Shown here piece by piece: positions 43,174-51,495 of a stretch of DNA of 64,000 nt; position 1 is the stretch's first letter, and each line of letters starts with the position of its first letter. Both the position numbers and the translations under genes were made by a program. The notes under the pieces were generated by a model that worked only from the letters and a program-made list of their open reading frames with translations, made no database searches and was not told the DNA's origin. The DNA comes from Flavobacterium sp. K5-23 (GTDB lineage Bacteria; Bacteroidota; Bacteroidia; Flavobacteriales; Flavobacteriaceae): the NCBI RefSeq assembly GCF_023278045.1, contig NZ_CP056783.1, forward strand, positions 3,381,501 to 3,445,500. The letters run 5' to 3'.

Positions 43174-43752
43174 TTATTTTTTATTTTTTGCTGCCTTTTT
43201 TAAATCGTCCCCACCAGGAATTCTCATCTTATCAGTAAGAATAGAAATTTCATTCAAATCAAAATTACCGGTAAGAGACATTAATACCGTTTCATTTGCC
43301 TTGCTTCCTCCTTCAATAAACATCAACAACTCTCTTATTTGTGTATCTGTCGCTCCTGATTTCACAAATATTTTTACACTCTTACCACTATCATTCACTC
43401 GCATTAATTCCTCTAACCCGGAAGTTTTTATATATCTCTCAGCAGTTGCTTTCATATCAGCAGTTGTTGTGACACTTGTTGTTGTGAACACTTTAAGATT
43501 GTCTAATTTCTTTATCAGGTTCATATACTGCTGCGTTTCTCTGTCTGAAGTATCTACTTTCACCTTACTCATCAAGTCAAACATTTTTCTATTTACGATC
43601 AGGAAAGTTACCTCTTTCTGCCCTTCATATTTGTCAAAAGCATTTTGAGCGAAAAATGGGCTCGAAATTAAAACTAGCATTAATGTGATTATAAACTTTT
43701 TACTCAAGTTTAACTTACTGTTCTTTCTGTTTTCGTTTGTTGTTGATTTCAT
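43174..43752 (-). CDS. DUF4252 secreted protein
   Basis: The 192-residue protein has an N-terminal signal peptide (KFIITLMLVLISSPFFAQ) after a basic stretch, and a DUF4252 domain (FDKYEGQKEVTFLIVNRKMFDLM... LDNLKVFTTTSV... GGSKANETVLMSLTGNFDLNEI in parts). It lies in the operon with the ECF sigma factor. The 78-base gap from the anti-sigma-like gene upstream holds no terminator. Paired with the second DUF4252 lipoprotein, it is likely a cell-envelope output of the sigma factor. Confidence 0.75.
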   Translation of the reverse strand: MKSTTNENRKNSKLNLSKKFIITLMLVLISSPFFAQNAFDKYEGQKEVTFLIVNRKMFDLMSKVKVDTSDRETQQYMNLIKKLDNLKVFTTTSVTTTADMKATAERYIKTSGLEELMRVNDSGKSVKIFVKSGATDTQIRELLMFIEGGSKANETVLMSLTGNFDLNEISILTDKMRIPGGDDLKKAAKNKK

Positions 43753-43830
43753 TTTATTTATATTTAATTTGATTGAATTCTGTTAATTGTTACTATTCAG
43801 GTTTTATTGCAAATCAAACCCATTCTATTT

Positions 43831-44277
43831 TTAATGCTTAACAAATATTTTATTCTTGGCGTTTTCATATTCCTTAACATATATTACACTTTCTATGCCA
43901 ACATTCACCTGGCCTGACAACATCGCTAATGCTTTTTGCGTTTCTTTCAAAGCTACCTCTGGATCATCGTAAGTTCCTAGCTCTTTACTCATAACTTTAT
44001 CCTCAGTAAAAACAAAAGTTATTATCCCAAATAAAACAACTATGGATGCTGCAATTGATACCCAAGCAACATAGCGTTTATTAGCTAATAGAGGAATTTC
44101 CTTTTCGAATTTCTGTTCTTTTCCTGCTCCAAAATAAGAAAACATTGGTTTATACTCCTCTAAATGCGGCGCAATATTCGAAGAAGAAAAATATGCCTTC
44201 AATTCATTTTCTTCAGAAATACTGGTTTCTCCTTGAAAGTATTTTTCCAGTATTATATCTATTTTATCTAATTCCAT
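43831..44277 (-). CDS. Probable anti-sigma factor-like membrane protein
   Basis: The 148-residue protein starts with a helical cytosolic part (ELDKIDIILEKYFQGETSISEE, like the anti-sigma N-terminal helix pattern 'xxLxkYfxGetseeE'), has one membrane segment at about 68-90 (YVAWVSIAASIVVLFGIITFVF) and a short periplasmic tail. It overlaps the sigma factor gene by 14 bases, the usual arrangement of sigma and anti-sigma. It lacks a zinc HxxxCxxC motif and a FecR domain, so anti-sigma function is inferred from place and topology. Confidence 0.6.
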   Translation of the reverse strand: MELDKIDIILEKYFQGETSISEENELKAYFSSSNIAPHLEEYKPMFSYFGAGKEQKFEKEIPLLANKRYVAWVSIAASIVVLFGIITFVFTEDKVMSKELGTYDDPEVALKETQKALAMLSGQVNVGIESVIYVKEYENAKNKIFVKH

Positions 44278-44773
44278 AATTATGTGTGTTTGTCATACTT
44301 TCTCTAATCGTTTTCCTTGCCCTGGAAAGCGCCACGCGAATGGCAGTTTCATTCATACCTACAATAACAGCAATTTCTTTAAATTCATATTGCTCGATAT
44401 CACGCAACTGTATTATCAATCGTTGTTGTTCAGGCAAATTCTTAATAATTTTTTCCACCCATTTTAAACTATCAACATCCTCAACTTTTTTATCTAAACT
44501 AGGTTCTCTGCCAGTATAATTGTTATGGACAATTTTCAAATTCCCTGCTCTTTTCGATTTTAACTGATCTAAACAATAGTTTTTAGTCATTGTCATAGCA
44601 AATGCCTCCATATTATTATACTCTGACCAGCCTTCTTTTCTACCCCATAGTTTAACCAAAACCTCCTGAGTAGCATCTTCCGCTTCTTCTGTACTTACAA
44701 GTAATCGCTTAGCTAAGCGAAAGACTTTGTCTTTGAAAGGAGCAATTAAAAGAACAAACTCGTTTTGATTCAT
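44264..44773 (-). CDS. ECF-family RNA polymerase sigma factor
   Basis: The 169-residue protein has sigma-70 region 2 (VFRLAKRLLVSTEEAEDATQEVLVKLWGRK) and region 4 (LPEQQRLIIQLRDIEQYEFKEIAVIVGMNETAIRVALSRARKTI in parts), with no region 1 or 3, which is the ECF layout. It redirects RNA polymerase to envelope genes. It heads an operon with the probable anti-sigma and two DUF4252 genes. Confidence 0.93.
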   Translation of the reverse strand: MNQNEFVLLIAPFKDKVFRLAKRLLVSTEEAEDATQEVLVKLWGRKEGWSEYNNMEAFAMTMTKNYCLDQLKSKRAGNLKIVHNNYTGREPSLDKKVEDVDSLKWVEKIIKNLPEQQRLIIQLRDIEQYEFKEIAVIVGMNETAIRVALSRARKTIRESMTNTHNYGIR

Positions 44774-44896
44774 TGCATTAGATTTAGTAAATCGGTTATA
44801 CTATCAAGACGAACCAATGTTAATTTTGTTACAAAGTATAGGAAATAAAACTAAAGTTATTAATTTTACGTTAAGTATACTATTAAAATACCCCAT

Positions 44897-46342
44897 ATGA
44901 AAACCACATACAAGTTTATCCTACTATTATTCTTAGCCGTTTTTTCTTTCCAAAGCTGTCAAGACAATGATGATTTAGGACCGCCAGCAAGTCTAGAAAT
45001 CCAAAATTTCATTTGGAAAGGACTTAACCAATACTATTTATGGCAACAAGATGTTCCAAATTTATCTGATGATAGATTTGAATATCAAGACCAATTAAAC
45101 ACTTTTCTAAAAGGGAATCCTGTTCCAGAAGATTTATTTAATGCATTAAGAGTAGATAAATCTATAGATAGGTTTAGCTGGATTGTAAATGACTACGAAA
45201 CATTAGAACAATCGCTTCAAGGAATCACTAAAAACAGTGGTGTAGAATTTGGTTTGAGCTACAAGGCTGGCAGTAGTACTGAAATTTTTGGTTGGGTACG
45301 TTATATTCTTCCAAATTCAGATGCTTCAACAAAAGACATCCAACGCGGAAACATTTTTTATGGTATCAACGGAACTCAACTTACCGTTAGTAATTATCAA
45401 TCCTTATTGGCTCTAGAAAATTACACCTTAAATCTAGCCGATTATAACGGAGGAGCTATTACTCCAAATGGAGAATCAGTATCACTAACAAAAACCGTTT
45501 TATCCGAAAATCCTATTTTCATCAATACAGTAATTAATTCTGGCGACCACAAAATTGGTTATTTGATGTATAATGGATTCTATGCAGACTTCGACACAAA
45601 ATTAAATGAAGCCTTTGGAACATTAAAAGCAGCAGGAATAACTTCTCTAGTGCTAGATTTAAGATACAACTCAGGAGGTTCAGTTCTTACAGCCACTAGA
45701 CTGGCTAGTATGATTACTGGACAACATACCGGAAAAGTATTTGCTAAGCAGCAATGGAATTCTAAAATCAATTCCTATTTTGAATCTAACAATCCTGACT
45801 TGCTTAAAAACTTTTTTACTGACAAAATAGGAACTACACCTATCAACAGCTTAAATTTGACTAAGGTTTATATTTTAACATCTAAAAGTTCTGCTTCAGC
45901 ATCTGAACTAGTGATAAATGGATTAGAACCACATATGAGTGTAATTCAAATAGGCGATATTACCACTGGTAAAAATGTTGGTTCAGTTACCCTATATGAT
46001 TCTCCTACTTTTGGTAAAGAAAAAAGAAGCCCAAATCATAAATATGCAATGCAGCCTATTGTTTTAAAAATTGTTAATTCAGATGGTTTTGGGGATTATT
46101 TCAATGGACTTGAACCTACTTTTGCTTTAAAAGAAAACATAGGTAATTTAGGAGTTCTTGGAAACAGCACGGAACCTTTATTAAGTACAGCAATAGGTAA
46201 GATTACAGGAACTACAAAAATGATAATGAAAAGTCCTGAAAAAGATTTCGATTACTTTAAAGACACTAAATCAATCAACGGGGTTCTAAACCAAATGTAC
46301 ATTGAAAAAGCACCAGAAGGTTTATTAAAAGCATTAGAATAG
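44897..46342 (+). CDS. S41-family C-terminal processing-like protease, lipoprotein
   Basis: The 481-residue product has a lipoprotein signal (SFQSC), an N-terminal helical region (IQNFIWKGLNQYYLWQQDVPNLSDDRF), a PDZ-like part (near 105-170) and an S41 peptidase domain. Seen motifs: DLRYNSGGSVLTATRLASMI (substrate/strand), SSASASELVINGL (serine and surrounding) and GDITTGKNVGSV, with a lysine as the expected partner. It cleaves envelope proteins. It is divergent from the sigma operon. A terminator follows. Confidence 0.88.
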   Translation: MKTTYKFILLLFLAVFSFQSCQDNDDLGPPASLEIQNFIWKGLNQYYLWQQDVPNLSDDRFEYQDQLNTFLKGNPVPEDLFNALRVDKSIDRFSWIVNDYETLEQSLQGITKNSGVEFGLSYKAGSSTEIFGWVRYILPNSDASTKDIQRGNIFYGINGTQLTVSNYQSLLALENYTLNLADYNGGAITPNGESVSLTKTVLSENPIFINTVINSGDHKIGYLMYNGFYADFDTKLNEAFGTLKAAGITSLVLDLRYNSGGSVLTATRLASMITGQHTGKVFAKQQWNSKINSYFESNNPDLLKNFFTDKIGTTPINSLNLTKVYILTSKSSASASELVINGLEPHMSVIQIGDITTGKNVGSVTLYDSPTFGKEKRSPNHKYAMQPIVLKIVNSDGFGDYFNGLEPTFALKENIGNLGVLGNSTEPLLSTAIGKITGTTKMIMKSPEKDFDYFKDTKSINGVLNQMYIEKAPEGLLKALE

Positions 46343-46356
46343 TACAACTTAATAAT

Positions 46357-46395
46357 AAAAACTGCCCAATCTTACGATTAGGGCAGTTTTTTTTT
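46357..46395 (+). terminator. Terminator after the S41 protease gene
   Basis: AAAACTGCCC.AATC / GATTAGGGCAGTTTT hairpin with nine T following, 15 bases after the stop. Confidence 0.8.
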
Positions 46396-46557
46396 GTGTA
46401 TAATTATGGGATAGACAACCGTTTTAACTCACTCAATTTTATTGTTCATTCATAATACAATTGTAAATACGCATCAACATCAGCTTACAAGTGAACCCTT
46501 TTAACTCTAGCTCTCGGATCTTTAATTTCTACTTATTTCAGGACGGGACAACCACAA

Positions 46558-46590
46558 AAAAAAGCCCTCAATAAATTGAGAGCACTTTTC
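46558..46590 (-). terminator. asnB terminator
   Basis: AAAGCCCTCAAT / ATTGAGAGC hairpin; on the minus strand a run of T follows. It lies 34 bases after the asnB stop. Confidence 0.7.
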
Positions 46591-46623
46591 CACTATATTC
46601 AAACCATCAATATTAATATAAAA

Positions 46624-48300
46624 CTAAGCTTTTGCATAAGCATCATCATGAACACTTGCAACTGCTCTTCCTGAAGGATCATTCATATTCTTGAATGCTT
46701 CATCCCATTCCAAAGCGATTTTAGTACTACAAGCCACACTTGCTTCTTGAGGAACACATAGTGCCGCAGCATCACTTGGGAAATGTTCCGTAAAAATGGA
46801 ACGGTAATAATATTCCTCTTTGGATGTTGGTGTTTGTAAAGGGAATTTGTATTTCGCATTAGCTAATTGCTCATCCGAAACTTCTACCGCTACCACTTCT
46901 TTCAAAGTGTCAATCCAGCCGTATCCAACACCATCAGAAAACTGTTCTTTTTGTCTCCAAGCTACACTTGGCGGCAACATATCTTCAAAAGCTTTACGAA
47001 GCACCCATTTCTCCATTTTGCGTTCGCCAGTTATCATTTTATCTTGAGGATTAACTCTCATGGCCACATCCATAAATTCTTTATCTAAAAATGGCACACG
47101 ACCTTCAATACCCCAAGCAGCTAAACTTTTGTTAGCACGCAAACAATCGTACATGTGTAATTTACTCAACTTACGTACTGTTTCCTCGTGAAATTCTTGA
47201 GCATTTGGCGCTTTATGAAAATATAAATACCCCCCAAACAATTCATCAGCTCCTTCACCGGACAATACCATTTTGATACCCATGGATTTAATTACCCTAG
47301 CCATTAACCACATAGGTGTTGAAGCTCTAATGGTAGTTACATCGTAAGTTTCCAAACTATAAATTACATCACGCACTGCATCCAAACCTTCTTGAATAGT
47401 GAATTTAACCTCGTGATGAATTGTCCCAATATGATCTGCTACAATTTGAGCAGCCGCTAAATCTGGGGAACCCTCTAAACCTACAGAAAAAGAATGCAGC
47501 TGTGGATACCAAGCATCGGCAACATCATCTGACTCAATACGTTTTTGTGCATATTTTTTGGCTACAGCCGAAGTGATAGAAGAATCTAAACCTCCTGAAA
47601 GCAAAACTCCGTAAGGTACATCACTCATCAATTGTCTATGAACTGCTGCTTCTAATGCTTCTTTAATTGCAGGAATACTTGTAACATTATCTTTTACAGC
47701 ATCATATTCAGTCCATTCTCTTTTATACCATTGTACAAATTCGCCGTTTTTACTCGTCAAGTAATGTCCTGGAGGAAATAATTCTATTTTGGCACAAAAC
47801 CCTTCCAAAGCTTTCAATTCTGAAGCTACATAAAAAGTTCCGTGTTGGTCCCATCCTATGTATAAAGGAATTATTCCCATATGATCTCGAGCAACAAAAT
47901 ACTCGTCTTTCTCTACATCATAAATAGCAAACCCAAAAATACCATTCAGCTCATCAATAAAATGAGGCCCTTTCTCTTTGTAAAGTGCTAAAATAACTTC
48001 ACAGTCACTTTCCGTTTTAAAGTTATATTTTCCTTCAAATTGCTTACGCAATGCTCTGTGGTTATAGATTTCGCCATTTGCCGCCAAAACTAAGTTTCCA
48101 TCTTCGCTAAATAAAGGTTGTTTCCCAGATGCTGGATCTACAATTGCTAATCTTTCATGAGACAAGATTGCTTTATCATTACTAAATATTCCGCTCCAGT
48201 CCGGACCGCGATGACGAATGATTTTAGACATTTCTAATACTTGCGGTCTTAAAACTTCCGCTTTTTGTTTTAGGTCAAAGGCACATACTATTCCACACAT
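46624..48300 (-). CDS. asnB: Asparagine synthase B (glutamine-hydrolysing)
   Basis: From the ATG at 48300 the product is 558 residues and starts MCGIVCAFDLKQ, so the second residue is the catalytic cysteine of the class II glutaminase domain, freed once Met is removed. This fixes the start; the longer frame to 48372 would bury it. The synthetase domain has the PPi-loop LLSGGLDSSI, SFSVGLEGSPD, SGEGADELFGGY and the ERRMEKW-like ERKMEKW. It makes asparagine from aspartate, ATP and glutamine. Unlike the secreted protein at 9943, this is a true asparagine synthetase. Confidence 0.96.
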   Translation of the reverse strand: MCGIVCAFDLKQKAEVLRPQVLEMSKIIRHRGPDWSGIFSNDKAILSHERLAIVDPASGKQPLFSEDGNLVLAANGEIYNHRALRKQFEGKYNFKTESDCEVILALYKEKGPHFIDELNGIFGFAIYDVEKDEYFVARDHMGIIPLYIGWDQHGTFYVASELKALEGFCAKIELFPPGHYLTSKNGEFVQWYKREWTEYDAVKDNVTSIPAIKEALEAAVHRQLMSDVPYGVLLSGGLDSSITSAVAKKYAQKRIESDDVADAWYPQLHSFSVGLEGSPDLAAAQIVADHIGTIHHEVKFTIQEGLDAVRDVIYSLETYDVTTIRASTPMWLMARVIKSMGIKMVLSGEGADELFGGYLYFHKAPNAQEFHEETVRKLSKLHMYDCLRANKSLAAWGIEGRVPFLDKEFMDVAMRVNPQDKMITGERKMEKWVLRKAFEDMLPPSVAWRQKEQFSDGVGYGWIDTLKEVVAVEVSDEQLANAKYKFPLQTPTSKEEYYYRSIFTEHFPSDAAALCVPQEASVACSTKIALEWDEAFKNMNDPSGRAVASVHDDAYAKA

Positions 48301-48494
48301 AACTATATATTTTAAACGTTTTGTTTTACTTGATAAGACAAAGATGCAATAACAGTTATAATCGAGAAACACTATTGTTGTTTTTGATTACAAATTATAA
48401 CCGTAACTGCAATTTTACGACTAGTATGTAATCAAAACAGGAGTAAATCTATCTTTTGCGGGAAATATTGTAAATTTTTCTTTTTATCAAAAGT

Positions 48495-50120
48495 TTAATT
48501 CATTTTGATTCCTTTCAGAAACGTTTGCGTTGGTTTCATTTTAACCATTTGATTTTCATTAATTTTCATTAAATCTTTATCATAAATTACAAAATCAGCC
48601 CATTTCCCAACTTCGAGACTTCCTTTTTCCTTTTCTTCAAAATTAGAATAAGCTGCCCAAATGGTCATTCCTTTTATCGTTTCCTCTCTAGTCAAAGCGT
48701 TTTCCATTTGAAAACCACTTTTGGGATATCCTTTGATGTCTTTTCTGGTTACGGCGGCATGAAATGTCAGCATTGGATTTACTTCTTCAACCGGAAAATC
48801 AGTTCCTAAAGCTATAATTCCAGCCTTTTGCAATAATTTTTTATAAGCATAGGAATTTTTCAACCTTTCTTTTCCCAATCTTTCTCCAACCCAATACATA
48901 TCAGATGTAGCGTGGGTAGGCTGTACAGATGGAATAATCCCTAGTTTAAAATAATCAAAATCGGCTTCCTGTATAACTTGCGCATGTTCAATTTTCCACC
49001 TTCTGTCTTTCTTCCACTTTAAAACTTCTTTATAAATTTTCAAAACAACTGTATTAGACGAGTCTCCTATAGCATGTGTATTCAATTGAAAATCTGAAGC
49101 TGCAATTTGTTTCGAGAACGATTTCATTTCAGAAAACGGCGTTGTTAGCGCTCCGTATTGTTTTGGCATATCTGAATATTCTTTGTGAAGGCAAGCACCA
49201 CGAGAACCTAAAGCACCATCTCCGTACATTTTAAAAGACCTTACATTTAAATTATCAGTTTTATAAATCCCTTTTTTAAGATAATCGTTCAGATTCTTTT
49301 GATTTGCAGAAACCATGGCATAAATATTAATTTTCAATTTCTTTGCCTTTTGCAAACTATCCATTAAATTAATAATATCTGGATCCAAACCAGCATCGTT
49401 AACCGTTGTTAATCCGTAATCGAACATAACTTTTTCAGCAGCCAATAGCGCTCTTATTTGAACCTTCCTACTTGGAGCTGGAATAATTTTATTAATTAAA
49501 TTCATTGGGCCATCAACTAAAATACCTGTTGGCTCCCCGTTTTTCATTTCTATTTGACCACCTACAGCTTTTGTCTTATTGGTTATTCCGGCTAGCTTCA
49601 AAGCTTTACTGTTTACAACCATTGCATGACCATCTACCCGCCTTAAAACAACAGGGATGTCAGGGAATGCGATATCTAAATCAGATTTTGACGGATATTT
49701 TTTGTTATCCCAATCATTCTGATCCCATCCATTTCCGACAATAAAATCTGTTTTATTTTCTTTTTGAAAAGATTTAATGCGTGCGACTATTTCTTGAATG
49801 CTTTTTGTTCCATTTAAATCTACTTCTTGCAAAAAAAGACCATAATAATAAAAATGACAATGGGCATCTATCAATCCTGGATAAATGAATTTATTCTTGG
49901 CTTCTACAGTATTATTGGATTCATACTTATTTGTGATTTCATCGTTGGTACCAATAGCAACAATTTTACCTTCATTGATTGCCATCGCAGATGCTTTATC
50001 AAATGTATTATTTACGGTATAAATAGTAGCATCCGTAATAATGGTATCAACGGAAATTTTATTTATTTGATTACAGGATAACAACAAAAACAAAGCAAGA
50101 AGTGATGTAATACATTTCAT
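48495..50120 (-). CDS. Metal-dependent amidohydrolase lipoprotein (YtcJ-like)
   Basis: The 541-residue protein has a lipoprotein signal (ALFLLLSC) and an amidohydrolase-3 (YtcJ/imidazolonepropionase-like) fold. IDAHCHFYYYG gives the metal-binding HxH, GWDQNDWD and LRRVDGHAMVVNSKAL are family motifs, TTVNDAGLDPD, the histidine in LNTHAIGDSSN, KIEHAQVIQEADF and LGTDFPVEEVNP (Asp). It hydrolyses an amide bond of unknown substrate at the periplasmic face. Single gene. Confidence 0.88.
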   Translation of the reverse strand: MKCITSLLALFLLLSCNQINKISVDTIITDATIYTVNNTFDKASAMAINEGKIVAIGTNDEITNKYESNNTVEAKNKFIYPGLIDAHCHFYYYGLFLQEVDLNGTKSIQEIVARIKSFQKENKTDFIVGNGWDQNDWDNKKYPSKSDLDIAFPDIPVVLRRVDGHAMVVNSKALKLAGITNKTKAVGGQIEMKNGEPTGILVDGPMNLINKIIPAPSRKVQIRALLAAEKVMFDYGLTTVNDAGLDPDIINLMDSLQKAKKLKINIYAMVSANQKNLNDYLKKGIYKTDNLNVRSFKMYGDGALGSRGACLHKEYSDMPKQYGALTTPFSEMKSFSKQIAASDFQLNTHAIGDSSNTVVLKIYKEVLKWKKDRRWKIEHAQVIQEADFDYFKLGIIPSVQPTHATSDMYWVGERLGKERLKNSYAYKKLLQKAGIIALGTDFPVEEVNPMLTFHAAVTRKDIKGYPKSGFQMENALTREETIKGMTIWAAYSNFEEKEKGSLEVGKWADFVIYDKDLMKINENQMVKMKPTQTFLKGIKMN

Positions 50121-50205
50121 AATAAAAAATTTAGAAAGGATAAATTAAGGAAAGAAGCCTGGATAGCACTAAACTGCAATCGGAATTATTCAGGCTGAAA
50201 AAAGT

Positions 50206-50655
50206 TTATAAAATTTCTTCAATCAAATATTTAGTGGTGTTGATCTCAAAAGTGAAACCAACTTTATTCCCCATTAAATGAGCCCCCAATGGTGATTGTG
50301 GAGACAAAGCAATAACATTTATTCCTTCAATATTAATTTTCGGGAGTGCCAGACTCAGGTAAAGATAAATTCCATTGGCTTTAACCAAACTACCTATAAT
50401 AATTATTTCAGCAACTTTTGTAGAATCTATCTTATCCAAAACGGCTTTTTGGCTCAGTACTTCTCTTAATTTAGTATTGAGCTTTTCCTGTTCGATATGC
50501 ATCATTGACAAAGCTGTTTCGTGCTTATCTCCAGCTGATCCTTTGGCATCGTTCTTTGAATCTTCGGTCAAAGCAGTAATCATATCTCTGAACACATCTA
50601 TTCTATCTTGAACCAATTGGGAGTAATACTTATATATTTTTTGCTTGAAAGTCAT
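50206..50655 (-). CDS. GreA/GreB-like protein
   Basis: The 149-residue protein has an N-terminal helical hairpin (VQDRIDVFRDMITALTEDSKNDAKGSAGDKHETALSMM) and a C-terminal GreA/GreB-like FKBP-fold domain (GSLVKANGIYLYLSLALPKI... VIALSPQSPLGAHLMGNKVGFTF). The hairpin is shorter than in GreA (about 158 residues). Gre-fold proteins that rest on RNA polymerase act as cleavage or inhibitory factors. Databases often label such proteins otherwise. Confidence 0.75.
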   Translation of the reverse strand: MTFKQKIYKYYSQLVQDRIDVFRDMITALTEDSKNDAKGSAGDKHETALSMMHIEQEKLNTKLREVLSQKAVLDKIDSTKVAEIIIIGSLVKANGIYLYLSLALPKINIEGINVIALSPQSPLGAHLMGNKVGFTFEINTTKYLIEEIL

Positions 50656-50853
50656 TTTTGGGTTTTATAAAAATTAAGATGCGATATGCAATACTCTAAT
50701 CACACCTATTCAAAGCAGTCAAAGTTATGTTATTATTCTAAAGTTGCACTAACTTTTTTCAATGGAGATTCAGATCTAAATTTTAACATGATTTTTTACA
50801 TATATCAAAACACAATCGATAATTTTAGCATTCTAATCATTTTAATACAAAAT

Positions 50854-51399
50854 ATGAAAAAATCGACACTTATTGCCACAATGGCATTTGCCTTTACAAC
50901 GCTTTTATCATCGAATATGAATGCTCAAAAATTTCCAGATCTTGACAAAAGTCCAATGGATGTAGCTTCATTTCCAACAGATTACAAAAATGCCGATAAA
51001 ATCGCAAAAGTTACTTATAGCAGACCCGTATTAAAAGGACGTAATGTTAGCGAATTAGCTCCAAACGGAAAAGTATGGAGAACAGGAGCTAATGAAGCAA
51101 CCGAAATCACTTTATACAAGGATATGAAGTTAGGACAAACTAAAATTAAAGCAGGAACTTATACCTTTTATGCAATTCCTGAAAAAGACACTTATACCAT
51201 TATTATTAATAAAGACCTTAATGTTTGGGGTTCTTATTTTTACAAAGTAGAAAATGACGTGGCTCGCCTAGTTGTTCCTGTAACCGAAGGTAAAGAATCA
51301 TTAGAAGCATTTTCAATGGTTTTTAGCAAATCAGACAATGGAATAATCCTAAATATGGGTTGGGACAAAGTAAGAGTTGCAGTTCCTTTTACGGAATAA
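50854..51399 (+). CDS. DUF2911 secreted protein
   Basis: From the ATG at 50854 (MKKSTLIATMAFAFTTLL) the product is 181 residues with a signal peptide (to NMNAQ) and a DUF2911 domain: KVTYSRPVLKGRNVSELAPNGKVWRTGANEATEI in outline, KIKAGTYTFYAIPEKDTYTIIINKD, and the C-terminal WDKVRVAVPF. The 56 upstream codons of the frame look non-coding. Function unknown; likely a periplasmic beta-sandwich. Confidence 0.85.
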   Translation: MKKSTLIATMAFAFTTLLSSNMNAQKFPDLDKSPMDVASFPTDYKNADKIAKVTYSRPVLKGRNVSELAPNGKVWRTGANEATEITLYKDMKLGQTKIKAGTYTFYAIPEKDTYTIIINKDLNVWGSYFYKVENDVARLVVPVTEGKESLEAFSMVFSKSDNGIILNMGWDKVRVAVPFTE

Positions 51400-51420
51400 C
51401 AATTAATAAGAACATAAAAA

Positions 51421-51454
51421 AAATGGCTTCCAAAATAAAGGAAGCCATTTTTTT
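51421..51454. terminator. Bidirectional terminator
   Basis: AAATGGCTTCC / GGAAGCCATTTTTTTT hairpin between the convergent DUF2911 and barrel genes. Confidence 0.85.
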
Positions 51455-51495
51455 TATGCCAATTTTAAAAATCTTTATTCATTTATTTAAACGAA

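Noticed and set aside
43056..43648. Plus-strand ORFs over the DUF4252 genes
   Set aside because: They are opposite-strand shadows of clear minus-strand genes with signal peptides.
48301..48372. Longer N-terminus of asparagine synthase
   Set aside because: It would put residues before the catalytic cysteine, which must be N-terminal.
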